Origin: Nitrospinota bacterium
Lineage (GTDB): Bacteria; JADFOP01
Assembly (NCBI GenBank): GCA_022562795.1
Contig: JADFOP010000001.1
Span: 84,691-128,070 of the forward strand
DNA: 43,380 bases
Direction of reading: 5' to 3'
The notes beneath the pieces were generated by a model. It was not told the origin of the DNA. It did not search any database and worked only from the letters and a program-made list of their open reading frames with translations. The translations under genes were made by a program, and so were the position numbers. Below, one piece after another: positions 32,442 through 40,110 of the stretch; within the stretch, counting starts at the first letter, position 1; every line of letters begins with the position of its first letter.

Positions 32442-33806
32442 TTAGCTTTTATCGAAGAGAACGGCAAAGGCATCTTCTAGTGTGGCCACCTCGACAGCCT
32501 TTAGAGCCAGGCCGGGCTGGTCGGAGCCGGTGCGAGGAGGGATGATAGCCTGCTTAAAGCCGAGGGAGGCGGCCTCTTTACATCGAGCTTCCAGCTGGGG
32601 AACCGTCCGCACCTCCCCGGTGAGGCCCACCTCGCCTAGGCATACCGCCTCGAAGGGAACGGGGCGGCTGCGGAAGCTAGAAATGATGGCGCACGCAACC
32701 CCAAGGTCGCTTGCCGGCTCCACGATGCGCACTCCGCCAGCCACGTTGAGATAGATGTCTTGGTCGTGCAACGCAAAGCCTGCCCGCTTCTCGAGGATGG
32801 CCGCCAGGAGTGCGAGCCGATTAGGGTCGAGCCCGGTTGCCATCCGCCTTGGGAGGGCCAGGGAGGAGGGACTAACCAGGGCTTGGACCTCCAGTAGGAT
32901 AGGTCGAGTACCCTCCATGGCCACCACCACCACGCTGCCGGGCTGGTCAACTGGGCGCTGGGCGAGAAACGTCGCCGATGGGTTGAGGACCTCGCGGAGA
33001 CCATCGCCACCCATCTCGAAGACCCCGATCTCGTGGGTCGAGCCGAATCGGTTCTTCGCCCCGCGGAGAATCCGGTAAGGGCTCGCCCCTTCGCCTTCGA
33101 AGGCCAACACCACATCAACCATGTGCTCCAGGACTCGGGGGCCGGCCACGGCGCCGTCCTTGGTCACATGGCCGACGAGGGCCAAAGGCACGCCCAGGCG
33201 CTTGGCGGCGGCGATGAGTTGGGCGGCCACCTCACGGACCTGCCCCACGCTTCCAGGGGCCGAGGTCAGGGTTGAGGTGTAGCAGGTCTGGATGGAGTCT
33301 ATAACGCAGAGGGCGGGCCGGGTGGCCTCCAAGTGGCCCAGGATAGCTTCGACGTTGGTCTCAGCCAAAACCAGGAGATCTTTTTCCATAACCCCCAGCC
33401 GGCGGGCCCTTAGGCTAATCTGTCCCGGGCTCTCTTCGCCCGATACATAGAGGACCGGGGCGCCGCCTGCAGCCAGGCGGCCTGCGGCCTGGAGCAGGAG
33501 GGTCGATTTTCCGACCCCCGGGTCGCCCGCCACGAGAACCACTGAGCCGGCCACGAGACCCCCGCCCAGGACGCGGTCGAACTCGCTGATGCCTGTGCGC
33601 TGGCGAGGCTCCTCGCCTGCGGCCACCGAGTCGATTGGCACGGGCGAAGCGGCGGTAAGGCTCAGGCGCGGACGGACGTCTCGGCCTGAGGCTTCCACCT
33701 CCTCGGCCATGGTGTTCCAGCCGCCGCAATCGGGGCACCGGCCGAGCCACTTGGGCGAGGAGTAGCCGCAGGCTTGACAAACGAACGAGCTTTTTGGTCG
33801 CGCCAT
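32442..33806 (-). CDS. radA: DNA repair protein RadA
   Basis: RadA is a hexameric branch-migration helicase of homologous recombination. The 454-aa protein has the N-terminal zinc finger (Cys10, 13, 24, 27), the Walker A loop GDPGVGKST (94-102), the family-specific KNRFG at 251-255 and the C-terminal Lon-protease-like domain (LNVAGGVRIVEPASDLGVA), which lacks a protease role in RadA. Length is typical. The ATG is at 33806; no clear promoter is seen upstream. Confidence 0.97.
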   Translation of the reverse strand: MARPKSSFVCQACGYSSPKWLGRCPDCGGWNTMAEEVEASGRDVRPRLSLTAASPVPIDSVAAGEEPRQRTGISEFDRVLGGGLVAGSVVLVAGDPGVGKSTLLLQAAGRLAAGGAPVLYVSGEESPGQISLRARRLGVMEKDLLVLAETNVEAILGHLEATRPALCVIDSIQTCYTSTLTSAPGSVGQVREVAAQLIAAAKRLGVPLALVGHVTKDGAVAGPRVLEHMVDVVLAFEGEGASPYRILRGAKNRFGSTHEIGVFEMGGDGLREVLNPSATFLAQRPVDQPGSVVVVAMEGTRPILLEVQALVSPSSLALPRRMATGLDPNRLALLAAILEKRAGFALHDQDIYLNVAGGVRIVEPASDLGVACAIISSFRSRPVPFEAVCLGEVGLTGEVRTVPQLEARCKEAASLGFKQAIIPPRTGSDQPGLALKAVEVATLEDAFAVLFDKS

Positions 33807-33888
33807 AGATCAAAAGGTGGCCTGGGCCATCGTAAAGGGGCCTCGGGCATTGGCAGTACGTTGGGTGGCCTTATCTAAGTAGCTGAGG

Positions 33889-33915
33889 ATTATGAGGTTA
33901 TCCTTCCTACATAAT
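33889..33915. repeat. AT-rich inverted repeat between the aldehyde dehydrogenase and radA
   Basis: The arms ATTATG(A)GG and CCTACATAAT pair over nine bases with one bulged base around a loop of about eight bases. It lies just past the end of the aldehyde dehydrogenase gene and could be a weak transcript end or a binding site. There is no T-run, so the role is open. Confidence 0.35.
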
Positions 33916-33923
33916 TCGGGAAG

Positions 33924-35351
33924 CTATGGGGTGAGGTTCAAGACCATCAGGCGAATCTCCGTCATTTCCTCAATGGCGTACTTTAGTCCCTCTCGGCCGA
34001 AGCCCGACTCTTTAACACCCCCGTAAGGCATGTGGTCGACTCGGTATGTGGGGACGTCGTTGACTATGATACCCCCAACCTCCAGGGTCTCGTATGCCCG
34101 GTGGACCGCCGTGAGGTCGTTGGTGAAGATGCCCGCCTGAAGCCCGTAGATTGAGTCGTTGACGGCTCCGACGGCCTCCATGAAATCGCTGTAGGGCTCG
34201 ACGGTTACTACTGGCCCGAAGGCCTCGAGGCAGCTCACCCGCATGTCGGGCTTGACACCTTCGAGGACCGTGGGCTCCATCATAGTGCCCTGGCGCTTGC
34301 CGCCGGTCACGACTGATGCCCCGCCATCGACGGCCTCGTCCACCCACTCCTCGATACGGGCCGCGGCCTGGAGATCGATCAGGGGCCCCACCTCTGTACT
34401 TTCTTCCATGGGGTCGCCGACGACGATTTGGGCAACTTCATTGAGGAAGACGTTCATAAATTCGTCGTAGATGGGCTCGTGGATGAACATGCGCTGGACG
34501 GAGATGCAGATTTGTCCCCCATAGGCGAAGGAGCCCAGCCGGCAGCGCTTGGCCACGAAGGGGATGTCGATGTCGGAGTGGGCGACGACCCCCGCATTAC
34601 CGCCCAGCTCCAGGGTGACCCGCTTCTTAGGCACGAGGCCTTTCAAGTGCCAGCCGACCTCAGGGCTGCCGGTGAACGTAAGCTTCTTGATTCGCTCGTC
34701 TTGGAGGATGCCCTCCGCCACAGGTCCTGAGCAAGGCAGCACGCTGAAAGCCTCCGGCGGCCAGCCCGCCTCGAGGACGATCTCGCCGAGCTTGAGCGAA
34801 GAGAGCGGGGTCTGAGTCGCCGGCTTCATGATCAAGGGGGCGCCCACAGCGATGGCCGGGGCCACCTTGTGGGCCACCAAGTTGAGGGGGAAATTGAAGG
34901 GTGATATCCCCAGCATGGGCCCTACGGGGAAGCGGCGCACCAAGCCGATCCGGTTTTCGTGGCCCTCAACCCAATCGAGGCTCATCAGTTCCCCATCGAT
35001 GCGCTTGGCCTCCTCCATAGCGACCCAGAAAGTGTTGGCGGCCCGGCCGACCTCGCCTCTGGCCTGCTTGATGGGTTTACCCGCCTCAAGCGCGATGGTG
35101 CGGGAGAGCTCCTCGTGACGGGCCTTTATCCCCTCGGAGATGGCCTGGAGAATCTCGGCCCGCTTCCAGCTCGGCAGGGCCCGTGTTGCCGGAAAGGCCC
35201 GGTGGGCTCGCTCCACGGCTTCGAGGGCTTCGTCGCCGCCAGGCCGAGAGACGATTCCTATGGTCTCTTGGTTGTACGGGTTTTTAAGCTCGTAGGTCTC
35301 ACTCGTAGAGCGCCATTCACCCCCTATGAGGCTTGGATACTCCTTTACCAT
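33924..35351 (-). CDS. NAD(P)-dependent aldehyde dehydrogenase
   Basis: Oxidises an aldehyde to the acid (or acyl product) with NAD(P). From ATG at 35351 it is 475 aa; a GTG two codons upstream is equally spaced from the duplicated GAGGA binding sites. Numbered from that GTG, it shows the Asn in SPFNFPLNL (155), Lys178, FTGSPEVG, the catalytic base Glu250 in LELGGNAG and the nucleophile Cys284 in GGQICISVQR. The late motif FGPVVTVEPY is also present. The substrate is not clear; the sequence resembles the lactaldehyde/glyceraldehyde-3-phosphate (non-phosphorylating) side of the superfamily. Confidence 0.92.
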   Translation of the reverse strand: MVKEYPSLIGGEWRSTSETYELKNPYNQETIGIVSRPGGDEALEAVERAHRAFPATRALPSWKRAEILQAISEGIKARHEELSRTIALEAGKPIKQARGEVGRAANTFWVAMEEAKRIDGELMSLDWVEGHENRIGLVRRFPVGPMLGISPFNFPLNLVAHKVAPAIAVGAPLIMKPATQTPLSSLKLGEIVLEAGWPPEAFSVLPCSGPVAEGILQDERIKKLTFTGSPEVGWHLKGLVPKKRVTLELGGNAGVVAHSDIDIPFVAKRCRLGSFAYGGQICISVQRMFIHEPIYDEFMNVFLNEVAQIVVGDPMEESTEVGPLIDLQAAARIEEWVDEAVDGGASVVTGGKRQGTMMEPTVLEGVKPDMRVSCLEAFGPVVTVEPYSDFMEAVGAVNDSIYGLQAGIFTNDLTAVHRAYETLEVGGIIVNDVPTYRVDHMPYGGVKESGFGREGLKYAIEEMTEIRLMVLNLTP

Positions 35352-35526
35352 GGGCACTCCTCTCCTCGGGCTCCATCTATCGGGCCAAGCCGAAAAGCGA
35401 GGGCGATGGCAAGCCCGGGATAGAATAAAACGGTCTGCTGGGCGATGAGGTCTGATAGCTCTTTGACGGACTCAATTTACATCAGCGGGCAAGAAAAATC
35501 CAGGGCCAAACGCCCCCCCTTGGGGC

Positions 35527-36150
35527 CTACTCAACCCACTGGAAGCCGAGCTCCGGGTGGTAGGACTTGAGCCGGGAGGTGTTAATATCATAGAGCCAGC
35601 CGTGGAGCTCCACACGTTGGGCTTCGAGCGCCTCGGCCACCACGGGGTAGCTCAGGAGGTGTTCCCGCTGGAGAACGACATTGAGCTCCACCAGCCGGTC
35701 CCACCGCTCCTCGACGGTCGGTAAGCCCCCTTCCTCGTCCAGGCGTCGCCGGGCCTCCTGGGCGAGGCTCACCCACTGGCGCAACTTAGGCTCCGCCTCG
35801 AGGGCGTCGGTCCCCTCCAGAAGCGCCTTGACTCCACCACAGCCGTAGTGGCCCCAGACAATCACGTGCTTAAGGTCCGGCAGGTGGCCCAGCGCGTACT
35901 CTATAGCCGCCCCGGCGCTGGAGTCGGCCGAGCCCATTGGTGGAACGATGTTGGCGACGTTGCGCACCATGAAGATATCTCCCGGCCGGGCGTCTACTAT
36001 CAGCTCGGGCACGACTCGGGAATCAGAGCAAGCCACAACAAGGGCACGGCATGGCTGGTCGGAAGCCTCGGCCAGGCCCCGAAAGAGCGCCTTCTCCCTC
36101 TCGAAGTACCCGGCCATAAATCGCCGGTGACCGCTCAGCATCCGCTCCAT
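35527..36150 (-). CDS. Beta-class carbonic anhydrase
   Basis: Interconverts CO2 and bicarbonate in the cytosol. From ATG at 36150 it is 207 aa with the zinc ligands Cys41, His101 and Cys104, the catalytic pair Asp43-Arg45 in CSDSR, and GHYGCGGVKA. A GAGGAAGG element sits 6 bases before this ATG. An ATG 12 codons upstream is spaced too close to its GAGG and lies almost on the predicted transcription start, so it was not chosen. It lies next to the aldehyde dehydrogenase with a gap of about 175 bases. Confidence 0.95.
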   Translation of the reverse strand: MERMLSGHRRFMAGYFEREKALFRGLAEASDQPCRALVVACSDSRVVPELIVDARPGDIFMVRNVANIVPPMGSADSSAGAAIEYALGHLPDLKHVIVWGHYGCGGVKALLEGTDALEAEPKLRQWVSLAQEARRRLDEEGGLPTVEERWDRLVELNVVLQREHLLSYPVVAEALEAQRVELHGWLYDINTSRLKSYHPELGFQWVE

Positions 36151-36196
36151 AATGGGCCTTCCTCTCGTCCAGGGGTCCGCCTCCATACCTCACCCG

Positions 36197-36228
36197 ATAA
36201 TACTGGACTCGGCCCGGCCCCATGTCAA
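36197..36228 (-). promoter_or_regulatory. Possible promoter of the carbonic anhydrase gene
   Basis: On the minus strand TTGACA (36223-36228) is followed by TATTAT (36197-36202), but with a spacer of 20 bases, longer than the usual 16-18. The placement fits a start near 36190 and a leader of about 40 bases. Weak evidence. Confidence 0.35.
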
Positions 36229-36256
36229 GAAGGGCGGTCGGGCCGCACTATAGGGG

Positions 36257-36285
36257 TTGCCTTCTTTCGGAGTGTGACGTATACT
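36257..36285 (+). promoter_or_regulatory. Predicted sigma70 promoter of the transketolase genes
   Basis: TTGCCT (36257-36262), 17 bases, then TATACT (36280-36285, five of six consensus positions). Transcription would start near 36292, leaving a leader of about 130 bases before the first transketolase gene. The region 36151-36420 is divergent and otherwise holds only this promoter, a possible minus-strand promoter and short leader ORFs. Confidence 0.6.
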
Positions 36286-36303
36286 TGCTTACCCAGGGTG
36301 AGG

Positions 36304-36374
36304 ATGGAAATAAACGGGATAGGATGACGCCCGACGCCACCTTGCCTATTCTGCCTACAGTACGAATCAAATAA
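36304..36374 (+). other. Two short overlapping leader ORFs in the transketolase 5' region
   Basis: ATG at 36304 opens a 7-codon frame (MEINGIG) ending in TGA that overlaps, as ATGA, a second ATG at 36324. The second encodes MTPDATLPILPTVRIK and ends at 36374. GTGAGG and GGGATAGG lie immediately before the two ATGs, rather close. They could be leader peptides or chance; no attenuator hairpin is evident. Confidence 0.25.
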
Positions 36375-36420
36375 CCATACCTTTTTTGGACCCTCGTTTG
36401 AGCAAAGAGGACCCGCCCCC

Positions 36421-37287
36421 ATGACCACTGGCATGTCGCTCGAAGTGCGAATCAAGGAGCTCGAGGCCATAGCCCGCACCTGCCGGGTGGACGTCATCCG
36501 GATGGTGGCCGAGGCCGGAAGCGGCCACCCGGGCGGGTCGCTTTCGGCCATTGACGTTATCGTGGCGCTCTTCTTTCACAAGATGCGCCACGACCCGGCT
36601 CGGCCCGACGACCCAGGGCGCGACCGGTTCGTCCTCTCAAAGGGCCACGGCGTCTCCGCCCTATACGCCGCACTAGCCCATGCCGGCTACTTCCCCAAGG
36701 AGCAGCTCCTCACCTACCGAAAGCTGGGCTCGCCTCTGCAAGGCCACCCCGACCGGCTCCGATTCTCCCTCATGGAGGGCTCCACGGGGAGCCTGGGCCA
36801 GGGCCTCTCCATCGCCCAGGGGCTCGCCCTTGCCAGCAAACTCGACGGCGACCGGTTCCAGGTCTACTGCATGATAGGCGACGGCGAGAGCCAGGCCGGC
36901 CAGATATGGGAGGCGGCCTTGAGCGCCCCCAAGTTCGACCTCGACACCCTATGTGTCATATGCGACTACAACAAGGTCCAGCTAGACGGGTCCGTCTGGG
37001 AGATAATGGACCTCGAGCCGTTGGCAGACAAATGGCGCGCCTTCAACTGGCACGTCATTGAGATCGACGGACACAGCTTCGAGGAGATTATTCCCGCCCT
37101 GGACGAAGCCGAGGCAACCAAGGGACGTCCCACGATGATTATCGCCCACACGGTTAAGGGCAAGGGGGTCTCCTTCATGGAGGGCCTCAGCGCCTGGCAC
37201 GGAAAGGCCCCAAACCCCGAGCAGGCCGAGGAGGCGATAGCCGAGCTTTTGGGAGAGGCCGAAGGAGGCCGTCATGACGGAGCGTAA
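36421..37287 (+). CDS. Transketolase, N-terminal (TPP pyrophosphate-binding) subunit
   Basis: First half of a split transketolase, which moves two-carbon units in the pentose phosphate pathway. The 288 aa have AGSGHPGGSLSAIDV near 32-45, SKGHG near 73, and the thiamine diphosphate motif GDGESQAG (153-160) with Asn184 and a GKGVSF segment near the end. AGAGGA precedes the ATG by about 9 bases. Its end overlaps the next gene by 14 bases, so the two subunits are co-translated. Split transketolases are common in bacteria and archaea. Confidence 0.93.
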   Translation: MTTGMSLEVRIKELEAIARTCRVDVIRMVAEAGSGHPGGSLSAIDVIVALFFHKMRHDPARPDDPGRDRFVLSKGHGVSALYAALAHAGYFPKEQLLTYRKLGSPLQGHPDRLRFSLMEGSTGSLGQGLSIAQGLALASKLDGDRFQVYCMIGDGESQAGQIWEAALSAPKFDLDTLCVICDYNKVQLDGSVWEIMDLEPLADKWRAFNWHVIEIDGHSFEEIIPALDEAEATKGRPTMIIAHTVKGKGVSFMEGLSAWHGKAPNPEQAEEAIAELLGEAEGGRHDGA

Positions 37288-38227
37288 CGAGCGGGCCCCC
37301 AAGGCCACCCGCCTCGCGTTCGGCGAAGCCCTTCTCGAGCTAGGCTCCCGGGACCCCGATGTGGTCGTTCTGGACGCCGACCTCTCGGTCTCCACCCAGA
37401 GCCACTTCTTCGCCAAGGCCCACCCGGAGCGGTTCTTCCAGATGGGGATAGCCGAGTGCAACATGATAGGGACGGGGGCAGGAATGGCCCTGGCGGGAAA
37501 GAAAACCTTCATCTGCACCTTCGCATGTTTTCTCTCAAACCGCTTCGAACAGGTGCGGATGTCCATCGCCTTCACCGGGGCTCCGGTCACGATGGTGGGA
37601 ACCCACGCGGGGGTGGCGATCGGCGAGGACGGCTACAGCCAGATGGGGCAGGAGGATATGGCTCACCTTAGAAGCCTGCCCAACGTCGCCATTGTCCAGC
37701 CCGTGGACGACGTGGAGACCCGCGGGGCGGTCTTTTTCGCTGCAGAGCACGACGGGCCACTCTATCTGCGTCTGACTCGACAGAAGGTCGAGCCGCTGAA
37801 CCCCGACGACTACACGTTCAGCTTCGGCAAGGGTGTTGTTTTGAGGGAGGGTGGCGACGTCACATTGATGGCCTCGGGCGGGGTCGTGGCCAACACTATT
37901 CGGGCCGCCGAGCAGATGGAAGCCGACGGGGTAGCGAGCGCCCGGGTCGTCAACATCCACACAATCAAGCCGCTCGATGAAGAGCTTGTTATGACCTGCG
38001 CGGCCGAGACGGGCCGCATCGTCACCGTAGAGGACCACTCCTTAACGGGCGGGCTTGGAAGCGCCGTATGTGAAGCCCTGAGCGAAACACCCGGGGTGGT
38101 CGTCCACAGGATCGGCCTTGAGGACTACGGCCAGAGCGGCGGCGGCGAAGAGCTCTACACCGCTTACGGCCTCTCGGCCGAGTCTATAGCATCGAGGACG
38201 CAAGCCTTCCTAGAGCGCTCCTCCTGA
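37274..38227 (+). CDS. Transketolase, C-terminal (pyrimidine-binding) subunit
   Basis: Second half of the split transketolase. The 317-aa protein holds the pyrimidine-binding domain with the conserved Glu in MGIAECNMIGTGAGMAL, the loop THAGVAIGEDGYSQMGQEDM, and a C-terminal transketolase domain (VNIHTIKPLDEELV, TVEDHSLTGGLGSAV). It would form the active enzyme with the preceding gene product. A family alternative is a DXS- or pyruvate-dehydrogenase-like enzyme, but the paired N-terminal subunit argues for transketolase. Confidence 0.93.
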   Translation: MTERNERAPKATRLAFGEALLELGSRDPDVVVLDADLSVSTQSHFFAKAHPERFFQMGIAECNMIGTGAGMALAGKKTFICTFACFLSNRFEQVRMSIAFTGAPVTMVGTHAGVAIGEDGYSQMGQEDMAHLRSLPNVAIVQPVDDVETRGAVFFAAEHDGPLYLRLTRQKVEPLNPDDYTFSFGKGVVLREGGDVTLMASGGVVANTIRAAEQMEADGVASARVVNIHTIKPLDEELVMTCAAETGRIVTVEDHSLTGGLGSAVCEALSETPGVVVHRIGLEDYGQSGGGEELYTAYGLSAESIASRTQAFLERSS

Positions 38228-38238
38228 TTAGCGCTCGT

Positions 38239-38275
38239 AGGGGGTGAAAAAGTAACTTTCCCCCTTCTTTCTTTT
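38239..38275 (+). terminator. Probable rho-independent terminator after the transketolase genes
   Basis: AGGGGG (38239-38244) pairs with CCCCCT (38260-38265), with weak pairing continuing into the loop, and is followed by a T-rich run TTCTTTCTTTT. It lies 11 bases after the stop codon. Confidence 0.6.
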
Positions 38276-38369
38276 CCCAAGCTGTGGTATTGTTGGATTA
38301 TAAACCCTACGCAAAGAAGACCGCTGGGAAGAGTGGGGACTTTTTCCCACTTGAAGGAGGAGGTGTCTC

Positions 38370-38735
38370 ATGCGTAACGCCATGTACCTTTACCTGGCTC
38401 TATCGTTTGCGGCCGTCTTCGCCCTGGCCTCAGGGCCCGCGCTTGCCCAGGAGAGCAAAAGCTACGGCGAGAAGGTCCACGACCAGGCGACCCGTGGCGC
38501 CGCCAATGTTGTCACCGGATGGATGGATGCTCCAAAGAAGCTCGTCGAAGAGAGCAAGGACGCCGGGACCAATCCCCTCTGGCCGGTGACGGGGGCTGTA
38601 AAAGGAGCGGCCGCAGCCATCGGGCGGACGGCCATCGGTGGAGCTGAGGTCCTGACCGCCCCGGTCCCTCACAATAAGCAAATACTCAATCCCGAAGTCT
38701 TCGATCCAGAGGACGAAGTCACCAAAGCGAAGTAA
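38370..38735 (+). CDS. Small exported protein, TIGR04073-like (exosortase-associated family)
   Basis: A 121-aa secreted or periplasmic protein of unknown function. Residues 1-26 form a signal peptide (short basic start, hydrophobic core, ALA-Q cleavage site). The mature part has TRGAANVVTGWMDAPKKLVEE, then AVKGAAAAIGRTAIGGAEVL and a proline-rich end with LNPEVFDPED. This matches the pattern I recall for TIGR04073 proteins (RG-x-ANxxTGWxExPK, then G-rich helix, then EVxTxPxP). A strong AGGAGG lies about 6-8 bases before the ATG. The gene stands alone between two terminators, so it is probably a single transcript; TATAAA at 38299-38304 may be its -10. No exosortase gene is in the window. Confidence 0.75.
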   Translation: MRNAMYLYLALSFAAVFALASGPALAQESKSYGEKVHDQATRGAANVVTGWMDAPKKLVEESKDAGTNPLWPVTGAVKGAAAAIGRTAIGGAEVLTAPVPHNKQILNPEVFDPEDEVTKAK

Positions 38736-38771
38736 CCAGAGACTCACCGGCTCGGTAGCGATTAGGCGAAT

Positions 38772-38807
38772 CCCCGGAGGGTAATACTATCCCTCCGGGG
38801 TTTTTTT
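38772..38807 (+). terminator. Strong rho-independent terminator
   Basis: A perfect 10-bp GC-rich stem, CCCCGGAGGG (38772-38781) with CCCTCCGGGG (38791-38800), a 9-base loop and seven T residues. It closes the TIGR04073-like gene, 36 bases after its stop. This is the clearest terminator in the window. Confidence 0.95.
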
Positions 38808-38918
38808 GTCTGTGGATGGGCTCGCGTCTACCTTGATGGTCCCTTGAGGTCATAGGGCGAAGGAAATGAAAACCTTTTTCCATAACCAAGTCTGTCGATC
38901 GAGAGATCCATCCCCGCG

Positions 38919-38947
38919 TTGCCGTTGCCTGTAAAGCGTGGTAGCAT
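38919..38947 (+). promoter_or_regulatory. Possible promoter of pdxA
   Basis: TTGCCG (38919-38924), 17 bases, then TAGCAT (38942-38947), each four of six consensus positions. It lies after the strong terminator and about 45 bases before the chosen pdxA start. The rest of the 257-base gap between the two genes shows nothing else. Confidence 0.4.
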
Positions 38948-38992
38948 GGGTAGATAGCCTCCATTTAGACGTTGCCGAAGGAGTCTTTTTCC

Positions 38993-40009
38993 GTGGTCGA
39001 AAGCGCCCGGCCCCTGCTGGCCATCACCATGGGCGATGCTGCGGGCATCGGCCCCGAGATCATCATCAAGGCCCTTACCGAGCGCCGACCGGCCATGGAT
39101 AGCGTAGGCCGGGCGGTGGTTGTGGGGGACCCCGGAGCCCTGGTGCGGGCCGCCCACGTCTGCCGCCGGGTGGTCACTATGAGGCCCGTCGAGCCTCCCT
39201 TCCCATCCTCGTCGGGCCCGGAGACCCTTGACATCCACGCCGTAGGGGCCCTTGACCTCTTGGCCATCCCCTTCGGGCAGGTGAGCCCCGAGGCCGGGAA
39301 GGCGGCGGTCGAGTATCTTGAGCGGGCCATTGACTTGGCCAAGGCAGGGGCTGTCGACGGCATCGTCACAGCGCCGATCAGCAAAGAGGCCATCCACCGT
39401 GCGGGGGTGGACTTTCCCGGCCACACCGAGATTCTCGCCGAGCGGACCGGAACGGAGCTCTTCGGCCTCACCCTTGTCTCCGGCGACCTCACCGTTATCC
39501 ACCTATCGACCCACCTGCCCCTTGCTGAGGCCATCGGGCTCGTCACCAAGGAGCGAGTATACCGCTTCATCGGCCTCGCCCAAGCAACGGGTCGCCAGCT
39601 AGGCTACGAGCGGCCCCGTATTGCCGTTGCGGGCCTCAACCCCCACGCCGGCGAGGGGGGCCTTTTTGGCACGGAAGAGGGGGAGATCATCGCCCCGGCG
39701 GTGGCCGAGGCCCGCGGGATGGGAATTGATGTCGTGGGGCCCATATCGCCCGACGTCGTCTTCCTCCAGGCCCGACGAGGGGTTTACGATATGGTGCTTG
39801 CCATGTACCACGACCAGGGCCACGTGGCCGTCAAGACTCAGGGTTTTGAGGGGGGTGTCAACATGACGGCGGGCCTGCCGATAGTTCGGACCAGTGTCGA
39901 CCACGGCACGGCCTTCGACATAGCCGGGACCGGCCGGGCCGACCCGATGAGCCTCATACAAGCCTTCACCCTGGCGGCCCAAATTTCCCGCCGCAAGTTG
40001 TCTGGTTAA
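38993..40009 (+). CDS. pdxA: 4-hydroxythreonine-4-phosphate dehydrogenase
   Basis: PdxA oxidises 4-phosphohydroxythreonine in de novo pyridoxal phosphate synthesis. From GTG at 38993 (AAGGAG 9 bases upstream) it is 338 aa; a TTG seven codons earlier lacks a binding site. It shows the start LLAITMGDAAGIGPEI, and the three metal-binding histidines in FPGHTEILAERTG, GLNPHAGEGGLFG and MYHDQGHVAVK. It has no pyridoxal-pathway neighbours here, so a PdxA2-like role in another pathway cannot be ruled out. Confidence 0.92.
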   Translation: MVESARPLLAITMGDAAGIGPEIIIKALTERRPAMDSVGRAVVVGDPGALVRAAHVCRRVVTMRPVEPPFPSSSGPETLDIHAVGALDLLAIPFGQVSPEAGKAAVEYLERAIDLAKAGAVDGIVTAPISKEAIHRAGVDFPGHTEILAERTGTELFGLTLVSGDLTVIHLSTHLPLAEAIGLVTKERVYRFIGLAQATGRQLGYERPRIAVAGLNPHAGEGGLFGTEEGEIIAPAVAEARGMGIDVVGPISPDVVFLQARRGVYDMVLAMYHDQGHVAVKTQGFEGGVNMTAGLPIVRTSVDHGTAFDIAGTGRADPMSLIQAFTLAAQISRRKLSG

Positions 40010-40110
40010 GCCTGACCGCCTCCCAGAGAATACTACAGCCTCGCTCCTACCTTCATACCCTTTCAGAACGTAGATTGTGATGGGGTAGCGCTGGTTGGGA
40101 GCATAGAATA

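Noticed and set aside
35491-35517. Possible terminator after the carbonic anhydrase gene (GGGC/GCCC stem followed by a short T-run on the minus strand)
   Set aside because: The stem is only 4 bp and the T-run is five bases after a gap, too weak to report as a terminator.
36151-36186. Upstream ATG (36186) for the carbonic anhydrase
   Set aside because: Its GAGG element is only one base from the ATG and it lies almost on the predicted transcription start; the ATG at 36150 has a well-spaced GAGGAAGG.
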